This document shows positions 12,157 to 22,740 of a stretch of DNA of 64,000 bases, one piece after another (positions within the stretch are counted from its first letter, which is position 1; the number at the start of each line of letters is the position of its first letter). The translations under genes and the position numbers were made by a program. The stretch lies in the NCBI RefSeq assembly GCF_009870125.1, contig NC_046681.1:27984001-28048000 (forward strand), in the 5' to 3' direction. The notes under the pieces were generated by a model. The model had not been told where the DNA came from. It saw only the letters and a list, made by a program, of their open reading frames with translations, and ran no database searches. The DNA is from Drosophila pseudoobscura. Its lineage: Eukaryota; Arthropoda; Insecta; Diptera; Drosophilidae.

Positions 12157-15100
12157 CTTGAAGTTGTTTCACTTTGTTTTCAATTGCAAAAGTTTCGCCA
12201 ATGCTGAATTCTTTCTGGTTCTCTATGGCAAAGGCGGGCAGAACCATCCCCTCCCAAGGCACAAAGTCACGTTTTCCAGTAAGTGGCGAACGAGATGTGA
12301 TTTAAATGAAGCTGAAACCCGCTCGTGGATTGCCAGCCATCCAGGAACTGCTCAAACCACCCATCCATCTAGCCGAGGACTGCATTAAGTTATACCCAAA
12401 AACAGGAATATCGAATCATAAATATGAACCCCGCCGCATTGCATCATCGAGCAAATTGCTGGAGGAGCCACTAAAATGGAAAACTACGCCCAGAGACCGC
12501 AACCGTATGTGTCCTCAGGCACACCCTTCGGCCACTCCTTCGTCTGCGACAGTTGAAGACATCAATTTTTACTTTTATTTCCCGGCGTCGTGTTCGCGAC
12601 GATATTTTTGGGTCTTCTGTGGCGAAAAAAAGGGTTCCGCTACAGTGAAAAGGGGAGTAAATTGTAGAGGACTAGGTTGCGTTGGGACCAGGGCAATACC
12701 CTGCACTGCCTTCAGAGAAACTGAAAGGAAGACTCCATGATCTGGAATTGTATGTTGCAAAGTATTACTCTAGTATTACTCTCTAAGGCACTTCCCAGGG
12801 TATCCTTGGTTTCCATCCCCCTTTATTTGCACCCCCACACGATACACTCAAACCTTTGCTTAGCGATTCAATTCAATTGATTCAATTGGGATTGTATCGG
12901 TCTCCGTTTTATGCTCGTTTTGGCCAACACATATTACCGCTTACTGTATTCCTCCCCCTCCTCCTCCTCCCTGCTGCTGTTGCTGTCGCCTGTTCCCGAG
13001 TGCCTCATTTATCTGTTGCCAATGGCTCCGTCTCCCTCGGAAACGTTTTACTTGTGTGTTTGTGTGTGTGTGGGAGGGACATTTTCGACCAAAATTTAAT
13101 ATTATACGAAAAAAAACTTTGTTTTTTGTTGTACTTTACAGTTTTTCGCTCGCTCTTTTACGAGCCGGTAATGTTATTGGCTTAGGAATTTTATGAATTG
13201 ACCATTTTCTCAGAGGGATAGATATTTTATCTGTCGATGCGATGGCTGGGCCATGACTTGTGCAATTTGCATCAAAAATTGTGTCACGACTAGTTTCGTT
13301 ACACTTCATTCCATTTCTTTTGTGCATATTTTACCCCGGCCCGATCCGGCCCGTCCCGGTCCGGCCCAGAGAGAGGTTTTACGAGTAGATGATACGATGG
13401 CTCGCTTGGAATTTCCGTGCACTTTGAGCTTTGCCTTTTCTTGGCCCAGATCCATACCCATTCCCAACCTCCGGCCATTCTGTGGATGCCATTGTCTGGG
13501 AGGAAGGACAAAATATTTTGCGACTTTGCGTGTGGTTCTCACAGTGGTTTGGGTCCTCAGAATGTGGGACAACAAATTGGGGCTTGGGGGATGGATGGAA
13601 TTTGATATGTGTTTGATGATGGAAACTTGAAAGTCACATCAGGTGCTCTTGAAATTAGTTTGTTGGCAAAAATGTTAAATATCATGTTGTGTGGCAAAAG
13701 TTTCATATGGGAATTTTTGTGAAATGCCTGGAAAAGTTTTCTCTTTTAAATATAATATATCTCAAACATGCATGTATTTCATAATATGCTTGTTTAATAT
13801 TAACAAATTCTTGTCATTCTTAAATCGGAACCAGTGCCGTAGAAATCTTTGCGGAGTATTGAATTTCAATCAAACTTTATTCCACTGCAACTCCAGGATT
13901 TTCCAATACTTTCGTTCTCCTTCGTTTAGAGTTTCCCAAAAGTAAATAACAAGTGAAATGCAATACAAAAACTTTGCTCCATCGCTAACTCTTTCAGACC
14001 ACAGTGCCTGAATGCAGTCCACACATGGCTGTGTACATGTGCTACTGACTGTCTGACTGTATGCATCGTCTGCACTTTGACACTCACTGAGAGTTACAGT
14101 ACTGTCATTGAGCTATTTTGTTCGAGTGCCAACCGAAAGTTTGGAGCAGTATAAAAAAAGTTTGCACCCATCGCCGAAGCGGAGAAAGTTTTCTGCGGAC
14201 GACAGAAACTTCTTGTGCCGTTTGTTGCTTCTCCGGATTAATATTTTCTTTTGCGTGTCCTTCCGTTTTCATGGCGCATTCCGGGGCGCCTCTCGCTTAT
14301 TTGTTGCCCTGTCCCGCGTGCCGGCCACTTGAAATGCAATTTCAAAGAAATATTCCACTCAAGGGTATCAAAATACACGCTGGCTGGCTGGCAGAGCTTT
14401 TTCTTGCTTCCTCCTTTGTAAAGCTATCTGTTTTTTACGCCAAAGTTGCATGTCAGCTGTGTGGCAGTCAGTCTGGTGTGGTCTGTCAGGTCAGTTTGTC
14501 AGTTGGTTTTTTAGTGCAGTCCATTTGACGTCAGCTTAGCTTTTGCGCTTGTCTTCATACAGTGGAGATTGCTGTTCAATGAACAGGGGCTGAGAAGTTA
14601 TAAACATTATTGAGCTGGAGCCAGGGGAACTTATGCTGCCATGGGTATCCTCGTATGACAGTTGCACGAGCAGTACCCGCTGTAGTTAAGGAATCCACGG
14701 AGTCCCTTTGCCCATAAAAACTCCTCGTCGTCTGGTTCTGGTACATGCGTTGAGAGCTTTTTAAATAATATATGCGTGACATGCCACAGAAATGCTGTGG
14801 AAGCGCTACAGCGAAAATATTGCATTGTTTTTGCAGTGTAAGCATGCTCTACAGCCTCCCTCTCTCTCTCGAAGAAGAAGAAAAAGGCATTTCAAATGGC
14901 ACACTAAATTACTAAAGCCCACACGCACACACTCCCCCACACAGCTTCTCAATCGCACTCTCTGTCTCTCCATCACAGCAAAGGAAAGGAGAGGAAGGCA
15001 GAAACTTTTGATACCGCTAGGCTGTTTCTATGGGAATATATTGAGAGCAAATAAATATGTCTTTTAAAGCTGATCAAGAGTACATACTGTTAACTCCGCT

Positions 15101-16240
15101 GTTAGCTCTTAACAGCGCTCTGGTGCCAAGGCGCTCTCGCTCTCTTTCTTTTGCGCTCTTACGATCCACTCGGCGCTCACCGTTCCCTGAGCTTGTAAGC
15201 TACGATTCCAGCCCCGCTACAAGCTGCCGTGTTTTTTGGATTCCGTTCGATCCGCCCTCCTATAGACAGACATATTTATATGTACATATGTACACTGTGG
15301 GGCCTCATAAATATCTCTTTCTGTGTGTTACAAACCACTCTTCAAATTCGTCACGCCCCCTCCAAGGACACAGCAACGGCATGCAGCTGAGAATACAATT
15401 TACGCTTTGCCAGGCGTTTTTCATGCATGTTTGTTGCTGCCGCCGGCAAAGTTTTTATGGTCGCATCATGCAAGAAGCGCCTTGTAGTTGTTCCTCCTGT
15501 CCTGTTTGCCTTAACCCGTATGCACGAGTATGTGGTGAGGTGGGGTGGGGTGGGGTGTGTGCCTGCTTGTAATGTGCATCTGGTTGACAAAACTTTGTGA
15601 AATCATTAAGAGGCGCACTCGAATGCAAAAACCTCAAAAAAAGAAAGAGAAAAGAGTGTAAAGTGAGAAGAGAGTGCGAGTGCTCGTCAAAGCTCTCAGA
15701 AAGTTGTGCAGTTTGTCAGGAGGACGCGGGTAGGACATGAGTTTAATAGCAGCAACGAATTACGAGTGGGAGTGAGAGTGGGAGAGAGATAATGAGATTA
15801 ACAGAGAAAAAGGTCTCTTACTGTTATTTCATGGTGAATTTAATCACAGCTTTCAGGCGTCTTTCAGAGGCAAAGAGGCTCCTCCTCTTCTGCTATTTTT
15901 GGTTGTGCCTCGAGCGCAGTAAGTCGCAGTAATGTTTCTCTCTCTCTCTGTTATATTCTATGAGCAAACTGCCGACAAAGCATTGCCTCATCCAATTGCT
16001 CTCCTTCCGTAGTTGCTCTTTGATCTCTCTCTCTCTCTCTTAAAGACCACAGCACCACGCCACACTCTTCTGAGACGACTATCAGACGAATTAAAGGCAT
16101 AATAGAAAACTCTACTAGATAGTTTCTGTCCAACTCCGATACATATGTACATATGTATGTATGTACGTTACTGGTAGCATTTGAAACGATAAGCACAGAT
16201 ACCCCTAACCAGAAATCAACTCAGAGATGGGGTACACTCT

Positions 16241-17134
16241 TTATTTAAACAAATAATTTTTGATCAATCCCAAAATGCCGAGATAAACTACAGTTCTGAA
16301 TGGATAGCTGGATGGATTACTGGTCGCCCTTGAAATAACCATAATTGGCGTCGTGCCGTTATTATCAATCATATCTATAACAAAACGCTTCAATAACTTC
16401 ACCTTTCCACCGCCGTTATAGACACGAAAGGCGTTACTGTCAATCCATACCAACTTTGGTACGGCGGTAATGTGATACCTCTTGCATATGGCTTTGAAAT
16501 CCGTACAATCGAGCTCCGCAATGCAAACAGCCGTCACATTTCTCAGCTCGCTGGCCAGATCAATCCACACCTGTTTCATGGCGGTACAGAATGGGCAGCT
16601 GGGTTGAAAGAACTTCACAAAGGATTTCATACTTTTGATGCTTGAATCGAAACTTTTGTCGGTCAATGTAAAGACTTGCCCAGGAGCACAATTCTGGGGG
16701 GCATCTTCCTTTATCACGACTGATTTTTCGGTGGTTTTTTCGGACATAAAGCTACTCAGATTGTACGATTTTTTTGCGACTCCGTCGTCCTTTTCAAAGT
16801 ACAGGAGAGTCGGATACATTGTGACATTGTTACTGATGCAAAATGACTCATATTTGGAGCAGTTTATGGCGCCAATGGCCAGGCTCGTGCTGGCCGTATT
16901 CTGGATCCCCATCAGCTTCCACAATATGCTATATAAACTATTGCAGCTCTCGCAGAGCGTTGCATAGAACTCGACTATGACATTCTTCTCCTTCAGATAT
17001 GTTTCGAAATCGTCGGTGCTCCAGTCGATGGTTCGGTGATCGGTGTCCTCTACTCCTGATGCCGATGATTCAACCGATATTTCTAATAGAATGATGAATA
17101 CCAATACAGCATTAAGTAAATATCGTTGAAACAT
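16241..17134 (-). CDS. secreted/ER protein with two thioredoxin-like domains
   Basis: A single-exon gene of 297 residues. Residues 1-26 form a signal peptide. A first thioredoxin-like domain follows (about 38-125), with FYATLCESC at the active-site position (C61, C64) and a likely cis-proline in MYPTL (P108). A second domain (about 155-258) has FFQPSCPFC (C180, C183) and cis-proline P226. A hydrophobic segment near 278-296 could anchor the C-terminus. Several N-glycosylation sequons (N91, N103, N125, N199, N259) fit a lumenal protein. The motifs CESC and CPFC differ from the CGHC of classical protein disulphide isomerases, so the redox properties probably differ too. The polyadenylation signal AATAAA overlaps the TAA stop codon, which implies a very short 3' UTR. 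It shares the MFQR start and overall plan with the next gene, so the pair is a tandem duplication. I cannot name a melanogaster ortholog with confidence. Confidence 0.85.
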   Translation of the reverse strand: MFQRYLLNAVLVFIILLEISVESSASGVEDTDHRTIDWSTDDFETYLKEKNVIVEFYATLCESCNSLYSILWKLMGIQNTASTSLAIGAINCSKYESFCISNNVTMYPTLLYFEKDDGVAKKSYNLSSFMSEKTTEKSVVIKEDAPQNCAPGQVFTLTDKSFDSSIKSMKSFVKFFQPSCPFCTAMKQVWIDLASELRNVTAVCIAELDCTDFKAICKRYHITAVPKLVWIDSNAFRVYNGGGKVKLLKRFVIDMIDNNGTTPIMVISRATSNPSSYPFRTVVYLGILGLIKNYLFK

Positions 17135-17578
17135 TTTCGTTGGTAGTTCTTGTCATGTATTTCACGGCTGATTTTGTTCAACTATAGTGGTACATGATAC
17201 ATATACATATGTAGTTCGGTAGATAACTGGAAAATACAATCAATTCTAACTGTCAACAAATTTGACAGAAAATATCACCATATTTATCGTTAGACAACTA
17301 GCTGCTATTGTTCTTATATCTTCGAGATGGGATCCTTTGTACGCCATAATTTCATCGAAAAATTCTTATCAAGACTGCGGCCATTCTCTTAGCATATTTC
17401 TTTTGCATTTTTCGCAATTTTCGCCGGGGGTAAACTCCTTTGAGGATCTCGTGCGGACTTCCTCCGGACTATCTTAAATGAATACTAAAATAAATAAAGA
17501 TTAATGCCATGTATTTGTTCGTAAATTCTGCACACATTTTGTAAAAGCCATTCTAATCAGAGTTTATTTGTCTTGAAT
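17135..17578. other. intergenic spacer between the thioredoxin-like genes
   Basis: This must hold the promoter of the 16241-17134 gene and the 3' end of the 17579-18250 gene. It contains a poly(A) signal for the latter (reverse complement of TTTATT at 17563-17568). No clear TATA box is evident upstream of 17134, and no additional frame is supported. Confidence 0.6.
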
Positions 17579-18250
17579 TCAATTTGGAACTAAGATTGGC
17601 AGCTTAATGGCCAAATAGAGGGCAAGTGTGATAAGGTTCATCGACAGATAAGACCTTGTTCTGGCTCCTGACTTCTCGATGGATGTACCATTCGAGGCTA
17701 TCACTTTCTCGACAAAGCTTTTGAAATGCTCCAACTCGGGATCGGGTTCGGCATCGTAGGCGCGAACTTTGCGGCCGTTCTCGTACCACAGGAAAGTCGG
17801 ACTTGGTCTGATTTGCAGATGGTGGCAGATTTCTATCGATTTACTACAATCCAAGTCCGAAATGCAAATGGTGCCCTTGGGGTTCAGTTCCCGGGCCAGT
17901 TTGACCCATTTCAGCTTTGCCTGATCGGCCATGTAGCTGAGTGGGGGCTTAAAGATCATGATGAAAAATTTTCCAGTCTGGGTCAACAGATTAAAATTGT
18001 TGGTATTCAGCTGCAAGACCTCGTCATGCTTACAGGCCTCGGACACGGGATCGTCATCATCATCGTCCCCAACAACATCATCGTCAACATTAATGTCTTT
18101 TAAAGCTGCCATCCAGTCAAGAATTTCAGCACGTTGAGTTACAAAATTGAGCCCCTCGTGATTCCAGTGATGTGAAGTTTCATCATCATATGATAGTCCT
18201 CTTCGAATAGCTGCAACGATTGCCACCAGTAAGAGCAATCGTTGAAACAT
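17579..18250 (-). CDS. thioredoxin-like paralog lacking catalytic cysteines
   Basis: An intact single-exon gene of 223 residues. It has a signal peptide (1-20, starting MFQR like its neighbour), a low-complexity acidic stretch (about 55-67, with a run of six aspartates) and one thioredoxin-like domain (about 75-185). The domain aligns with the second domain of the neighbouring gene: IFKPP matches FFQPS, and CISDLDCSKSIEICHHLQI matches CIAELDCTDFKAICKRYHI. The CPFC active site is replaced by LSYM (about 104-107), so disulphide exchange at that site is impossible; the cis-proline region (PSPTFLWY) persists. A hydrophobic C-terminal segment (about 203-221) may be an anchor. AATAAA lies 11 bp past the stop (17563-17568). 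The gene lies 445 bp upstream of its paralog, head to tail. The open frame with retained fold suggests a selected non-catalytic role rather than a pseudogene, but expression is unknown. Confidence 0.8.
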   Translation of the reverse strand: MFQRLLLLVAIVAAIRRGLSYDDETSHHWNHEGLNFVTQRAEILDWMAALKDINVDDDVVGDDDDDDPVSEACKHDEVLQLNTNNFNLLTQTGKFFIMIFKPPLSYMADQAKLKWVKLARELNPKGTICISDLDCSKSIEICHHLQIRPSPTFLWYENGRKVRAYDAEPDPELEHFKSFVEKVIASNGTSIEKSGARTRSYLSMNLITLALYLAIKLPILVPN

Positions 18251-18572
18251 ATTTGTTCGTAATACGCCTAATTTTAATGTGAGTGATACAAAAAACTTTT
18301 ATGTATTGTCATAAAAATGAACTTTTAAGCCCGACTTCCTTATCTCCCAGGAAGATCACTAGTATCGAATGCAAAACCCTCGAAATGTATAATTTTCTTG
18401 TATATATTTCATTAGAAAAGTCATATAGATATGTTGGATTGGTTCGGCTTATTGAGTTTTAGAAACTTGTGGGGATTTCGCTTAAAAATTAATTACACAT
18501 GCTTGTAGTATGTATGACAATGGTAGCAGAGTAGAGTTCGAATAGAGTTGAGTTAGCATGATCGTTGGCTGC

Positions 18573-18902
18573 TCAGTGCCACTGTCCGCCCTCGGTGAGC
18601 TTCCGGGGATCGATGGTCAGGCCGAGCTTCTCGAGCTTTCGCACCTTGCGCATCTGCTTGGTGAGCCGCCGCTTGAAGGTGATCTCCCTGTTGAGATTCA
18701 TAATCTCGATGGTGTCGTACTGCCGTATGTTCTTGATGGTCTGCAGTATCAAATTGTCCGTCAGGTGCAGCTTGATGGTGGACATCTTCATGAAGGGCAC
18801 ATCCCGACGTCTCAGCTCCTCGCGGTACGCAAACAGGGTGTAGTGCAGGGAGGGCATCGAGGGCAGAGGACGCTCCAATTGAGGGAATAATAAATCGGCC
18901 AT
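18573..18902 (-). CDS. small basic protein of unknown function, 109 residues
   Basis: I do not recognise this gene. The 109-residue frame has ordinary fly codon usage with many G/C third positions, unlike the surrounding AT-rich DNA. Its ATG at 18902 lies about 80 bp downstream of a TATAAAA box on the same strand. The N-terminal half is proline- and leucine-rich (LFPQLERPLPSMP). Residues about 35-100 look helical and charged, with a strongly basic stretch (KRRLTKQMRKVRKLEKLG) that could form a coiled coil or bind nucleic acid. There is no signal peptide or membrane segment. The protein ends in GGQWH. It follows the two thioredoxin-like genes on the same strand with 322 bp between. No intron is needed. 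Confidence 0.75.
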   Translation of the reverse strand: MADLLFPQLERPLPSMPSLHYTLFAYREELRRRDVPFMKMSTIKLHLTDNLILQTIKNIRQYDTIEIMNLNREITFKRRLTKQMRKVRKLEKLGLTIDPRKLTEGGQWH

Positions 18903-18982
18903 GACTCGAAAACTATCTGATCTGATCTGTTCGCGTCGAGTTTCCGGAACGCACTGGTGTCATGGCTCATGCCAACTCTCGG

Positions 18983-18990
18983 TTTTATAT
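18983..18990 (-). promoter_or_regulatory. TATA box of the 109-residue gene
   Basis: On the minus strand the sequence reads ATATAAAA within GGGATATAAAACC. It lies about 80 bp upstream of the ATG at 18902, consistent with a transcription start near 18955 and a short 5' leader. Confidence 0.55.
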
Positions 18991-18999
18991 CCCAGCCAC

Positions 19000-20849
19000 T
19001 GGCTACCTGCGAGGGAAATCCTACTTCTTCTTAAGGAGGATTGCGATTGCTTGAGCCACCAGTATTCTTTTCTATGGAAATCCCTACGGTGGCAGCTGGC
19101 GCTCCGGACACCTTGCTACCTGCTGTGGCAGCTGCAAATTGATATTCTCTACCGAGCCACGCGATTAGTCGGGAATTTTCCTTTCTCATTTCCTTAAAGC
19201 AATTCACGTATCACATAAACTCGGATTTCGATCGCTTTCGGTGCTGAAATTTTAATGAGCTCGCGACCTAGAAAAAAGACCACGCCAAAACGCAAATTTC
19301 ATTTCTCCGTTCGTTCCATTCAATGGAATCGAGACTGCATTTGCTGTCGAGGACGTTTTTGGCGTAATTTTATGGCCATTTGAAATTGTTTTCCTTTACT
19401 GGTGCTGCCTTTGAGCTGGTGCTGCTGCCCTGCCTGCCTGCCTGTCTGCCTGCCTGCCTGCAATCGCAATTAAAATAAATTGCATTCACTCAAAGGATTG
19501 ACTGTGACGACGATGGCGCACCGGACTGTTTTCAGAGCTGACTGACCAGCCAAACGGTGGGCTCCATTCCTGTATGCTCAAAAGGTTTAAAAACCCATCA
19601 AAAAAACGAAAAAATGTTATAGAATCCAGCGCGTTTTTATTTAATTAGTTCGAGGGTTGCTTAAAGAGCGTCAAAAGTCCTGTATTATCACAGAAATTAA
19701 ATGAAATTAATTCATGAAAGAAAATCAAAACAGAAGGATGTTTTCTCAAAGGATTTCTCAATGTAATGGAGGTGGAAGAACACTTTTGGAATCCATTTAA
19801 TAAGTTGGGTAATCGCATGAATCTCTCTATTATGTAAACAAGTTTTGAGTGGTCTTCGTTGGATATTTTACTCATTTCGGCGTGAGCGGGCCAAGCGAGT
19901 GAGCCGGGGGTTGGCGTATGAGTGAAGCGATCCTCAATCTTTGTAGGCAGCTTGGTACTAGAGTAGCTCCAAGATGGAGCAAAATGAGTTTTTGAATTTC
20001 TGAAATGAATCCTACGAGTCCAGGATTCAGAGAGAGCAGATACTATTCAACGAATACGGTTTTCTGTATGCTCTTGATAGTTCTGTATGGTTCCTCCTTT
20101 TTCTATTAATTTCTCTCTGTTCTTTCCACTCATCATACATTCGATTAACATAATCCTCTACCACTGAATACTCAACGGGTCCTTGAATCAGGTACAGCAC
20201 CCATGTTCATTTTCAAGCCCCACCTGGATTATTGCACCTTTCACTTGCCATAGATGCTTCATTATCATGTAAATGTTGTCTAAAACAAATGGCATTAAAT
20301 TGGGCAGCTTATTCAAATTACATTCCAGTCAGTCAGTGTTGCATTTGGCCAGGCAAATGCTGTTGCCGAAAAATAAGCTAATTAAAATGGAGCACATAGT
20401 TTATAAATTATATTTTCGGTTTGCGGTCTGCGTTGCCATTTTGGATTATTTATACGGCCCGAAAATGGCCAAAAGTCCCCATATGCACACATAACAGAGG
20501 TAATGCGAAATATTTGAATTATTTTCGAGGGTGTTTTTAAAGGTTACTTAGTTCGCAGCCTTTTCATTCCCAAAGTTAATAATTGAACAAATTTGAGTGA
20601 ATTGATAAGTTTTAAGTTACGAATTTATTGTGTGAAAAGGCAAAAGGTCGAAGATCTCGACTGGGAGATACCCTGCGAGAGGATTTTCAAGCTCGCAAAT
20701 GTATCTTCCTATCGATTGCTTTAAAATTTAGTAGATTAGCAGTAGTACTGTAGTACGTGCATGCTCTAATTTAAGACAAGTACGTCATGCTCGAGTTGAG
20801 GGCGGAAAAAAGGCGAGTCATCCAAGAAAACCGTAACAAAAGGGGGACC
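19000..20849. other. intergenic region upstream of the Or22 array
   Basis: No gene is supported. It contains CTGCCTGC repeats near 19430-19460. At 20250-20480 there is a block clearly similar to 26440-26660 on the far side of the array (shared CTTCATTATCATGTAAAT, TTGCCGAAAA/TTACCGAAAA and AATTTATATTTTCGG). From about 20530 the sequence is homologous to the upstream region of the intact Or22 copies (AAAGGTTACTTAGTTCGCAG, GAAGATCTCGACTG), so these are promoter-proximal regions of the receptor genes. Confidence 0.7.
20250..20480. repeat. left member of a diverged repeat flanking the Or22 array
   Basis: About 200 bp aligns by eye with 26440-26660, in the same orientation, with numerous substitutions and small indels. 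The best-matching stretches are at both ends of the block. It marks an older duplication unit or a conserved regulatory block. Confidence 0.7.
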
Positions 20850-20857
20850 TATAAATA
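20850..20857 (+). promoter_or_regulatory. TATA box of the decayed Or22 copy
   Basis: TATAAATA at the position equivalent to the TATAAAAG boxes of the intact copies, about 43 bp before the homologous coding start. It is still present although the gene is broken. Confidence 0.6.
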
Positions 20858-20892
20858 CACATCACCCACAACACTCGACTTATTCAAGAAAG

Positions 20893-22062
20893 AGCAAGCT
20901 TGTGCCCCGCATCACAGCCAAGCCCGCGATGTCCTTGTCTACTTGGATCGAGTAAAGAAGCTCTGGGGCTGGAGAGCCGCCGAGGATGAGCAGTGGAGGA
21001 TACTCTATAATATCTGGGCTTTTGTCTGGAACATGCTGCTGCTCGTCCTGCTGCCGTTGTCGATGTCCATGGAGTATGCGCAGAGGTTCAAAACTTCTCG
21101 CCGGGAGAGTTTTTTGGCTCCCTGGAGATCTGCGTGGACATGCAGCCAAGACACTGCTGGATGGCCTGGACCTGCGCTGCACCAGCGACGAGGAACGCGC
21201 CAGTGTGCACCGCTACGTGGCTCCGGCGAACCGGTGCTAGGTGCTATGTGGCATACCACATCCTTTACTCGGGATTCGTGGTTATCAATTGGACGGGCTA
21301 CCTCCTGTTGGGCAGGCACGCCTGGCGGATGTACCTCCCTGGGCTGGACTCTGAGCGGAACTTTCTGGTGACCAGTTTCTTCGAGCTACTGCTGATGACC
21401 GCCGTGGTTACCATGAACCTCGCTCGCTGCCACATGGGTCTGCTCAAGGATCGCTTTACCAAACTACTCTCGGATCCCAGCAAATCTGAGGAGGAGCACC
21501 AGGAGGATCTGAATAGATACATCCAGGACCATTCCGAGATACTGGAGTAAGGTCATTGCCTCATCGTTTTAATAGGTACGGTCATTAGATAGCGGCCCTT
21601 AGATATGTGCATCTTCTGCGGCCCGTCTACTCGTCTACTACTCGTCTGGGACTGTCCATGATCCACATCAGGTTCTTTTCCAACTTCTGGACAGGAATTT
21701 GCACCATGTGCTTCATGTTTGATGTGTGCCTGGAAACCTTTCCGTTCTGCTACTTGTGCAACATAATCACCGATCATTGCCAGGATCTAGCGGACAGTCT
21801 GTTCCAATCGAATTGGATGGCAGCCAGTCGTAGATACAAGTCCACGTTGGTCTACTTTCTGCACAACCTCCAGCAGCCGATTGTCCTCACAGCTGGCGGA
21901 ATTTTTCCCATCTGCATGCAGACCAATTTATCGGTATGAACTGATATTTTCTGAATGAAACAGTATTGTATATTGCTTTTCGATTCTTTGAAGATGGCGA
22001 AGATGGCCTTTTCTGTGGTCACCATAATAAAGCAGTTCAATCTGGCGGATAAGTTTCAGTAG
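20893..22062 (+). pseudogene. odorant receptor Or22 copy, decayed
   Basis: This copy aligns with the intact receptors downstream but is broken in several ways. The initiation codon region is deleted, so homology starts at codon 3. About 23 nt are missing shortly after, removing residues about 12-19 and shifting the frame. A single-base deletion near the end of transmembrane segment 1 (RFKTSRRESF instead of FKSFTAGEF) shifts it again. Some 55 nt encoding part of segment 2 are missing. About 27 nt (9 residues) are missing from the segment after intron 1. The splice architecture remains visible: exons about 20893-21546, 21603-21933 and 21994-22062, with GT...AG borders. The end still encodes the receptor signature TAGGIFPICMQTNLS and a normal C-terminus. 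It is more diverged from the intact pair than they are from each other. It cannot encode a seven-helix receptor. Confidence 0.88.
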
Positions 22063-22740
22063 GAAAACACTACCAAACTTGACTAGAGCTTGCAAATATT
22101 TATTTATTATGTAATGAAGTAGAAATTATGGTCACAAAAACGTTAAATAAAGGAAGTAGACCCAAGTAGACATCGTGTTGCGGAAAATTTCCTTGGCGTT
22201 CATCCCGTTGATGGTCCTTGCTATTATACTCCTTACACCCAGTGAATGTTCTATGATGCCTCGCATCAGCTACAGGACCCGTTCATGATTTTTTAAAGGT
22301 TATTTCATTCGCAGCTTTTCCATTCCCAAAGTTAATAATTCAACAAAATTTCAGTGAAGTTTAGTTTGAAACCAAAAAAAAGTATTTTTATGTTAAGAAT
22401 TTAATATGTGAAAAGGCGAAAGGTTGAAGATCTCGACTGAAAGATACCCTCTGAATAGATGGCAACACTTGAGGGGAATTCCAAGCCCCCAAAAGGGCCA
22501 TCAATACATTCATTGGATACTCCTACCGATCGCTTTATAATTCGATCGACTGGCAGATCTACCGTTCAATTCAGAGGCTCATATATTTCAAAATAACTTC
22601 AAAAGTATTGGACAAGCACATCATGCCCGCGTTGTGGTCGGAAAACTGGCAAGTCATGCAAGAAAACCACAACAAACGGGCGAACTATAAAAGACACTTG
22701 ACCCTCAACCCTCAACAATATTCAAGGAAGAACGGCCAAG
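22063..22740. repeat. duplicated Or22 spacer, copy A
   Basis: This 678-bp spacer is nearly identical to 24088-24802. It carries a poly(A) signal (AATAAA about 22145-22150) behind the decayed copy and the promoter of the next receptor. Compared with the second spacer it lacks about 40 nt after 22175. The terminal 3' flank (near 26350) retains TCGTATTTTGT, which matches the missing part, so this is a deletion here rather than an insertion there. Confidence 0.85.
22686..22693 (+). promoter_or_regulatory. TATA box of the first intact Or22
   Basis: TATAAAAG, 55 bp upstream of the ATG at 22741. It is identical and identically placed in the next copy. Confidence 0.75.

Larger units (their letters stand above)
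9832..16230. other. non-coding spacer or intron with many simple repeats
   Basis: No gene is supported. Contents include a (GA) run at 9979-10001, a 12-nt minisatellite at 10338-10471, a C13/A13 junction at 10786-10811, a (CTC) run near 12113-12156, a GC-rich CCCGGCCCG patch near 13335-13370, and a GTTAAC-rich patch with CGCTCT repeats near 15080-15180. There are also GA/CT-rich tracts between 15640 and 16040 that resemble GAGA-factor-type promoter DNA, although no transcript start can be assigned. The longer frames here (12306-12740, 14118-14528, 15057-15572) have low-complexity or compositionally random translations. Confidence 0.6.

Noticed and set aside
17262..17477. Possible third thioredoxin-like remnant between the two genes
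   Set aside because: Translated on the minus strand it has several stops and no alignable FxPxC or cis-proline motif.
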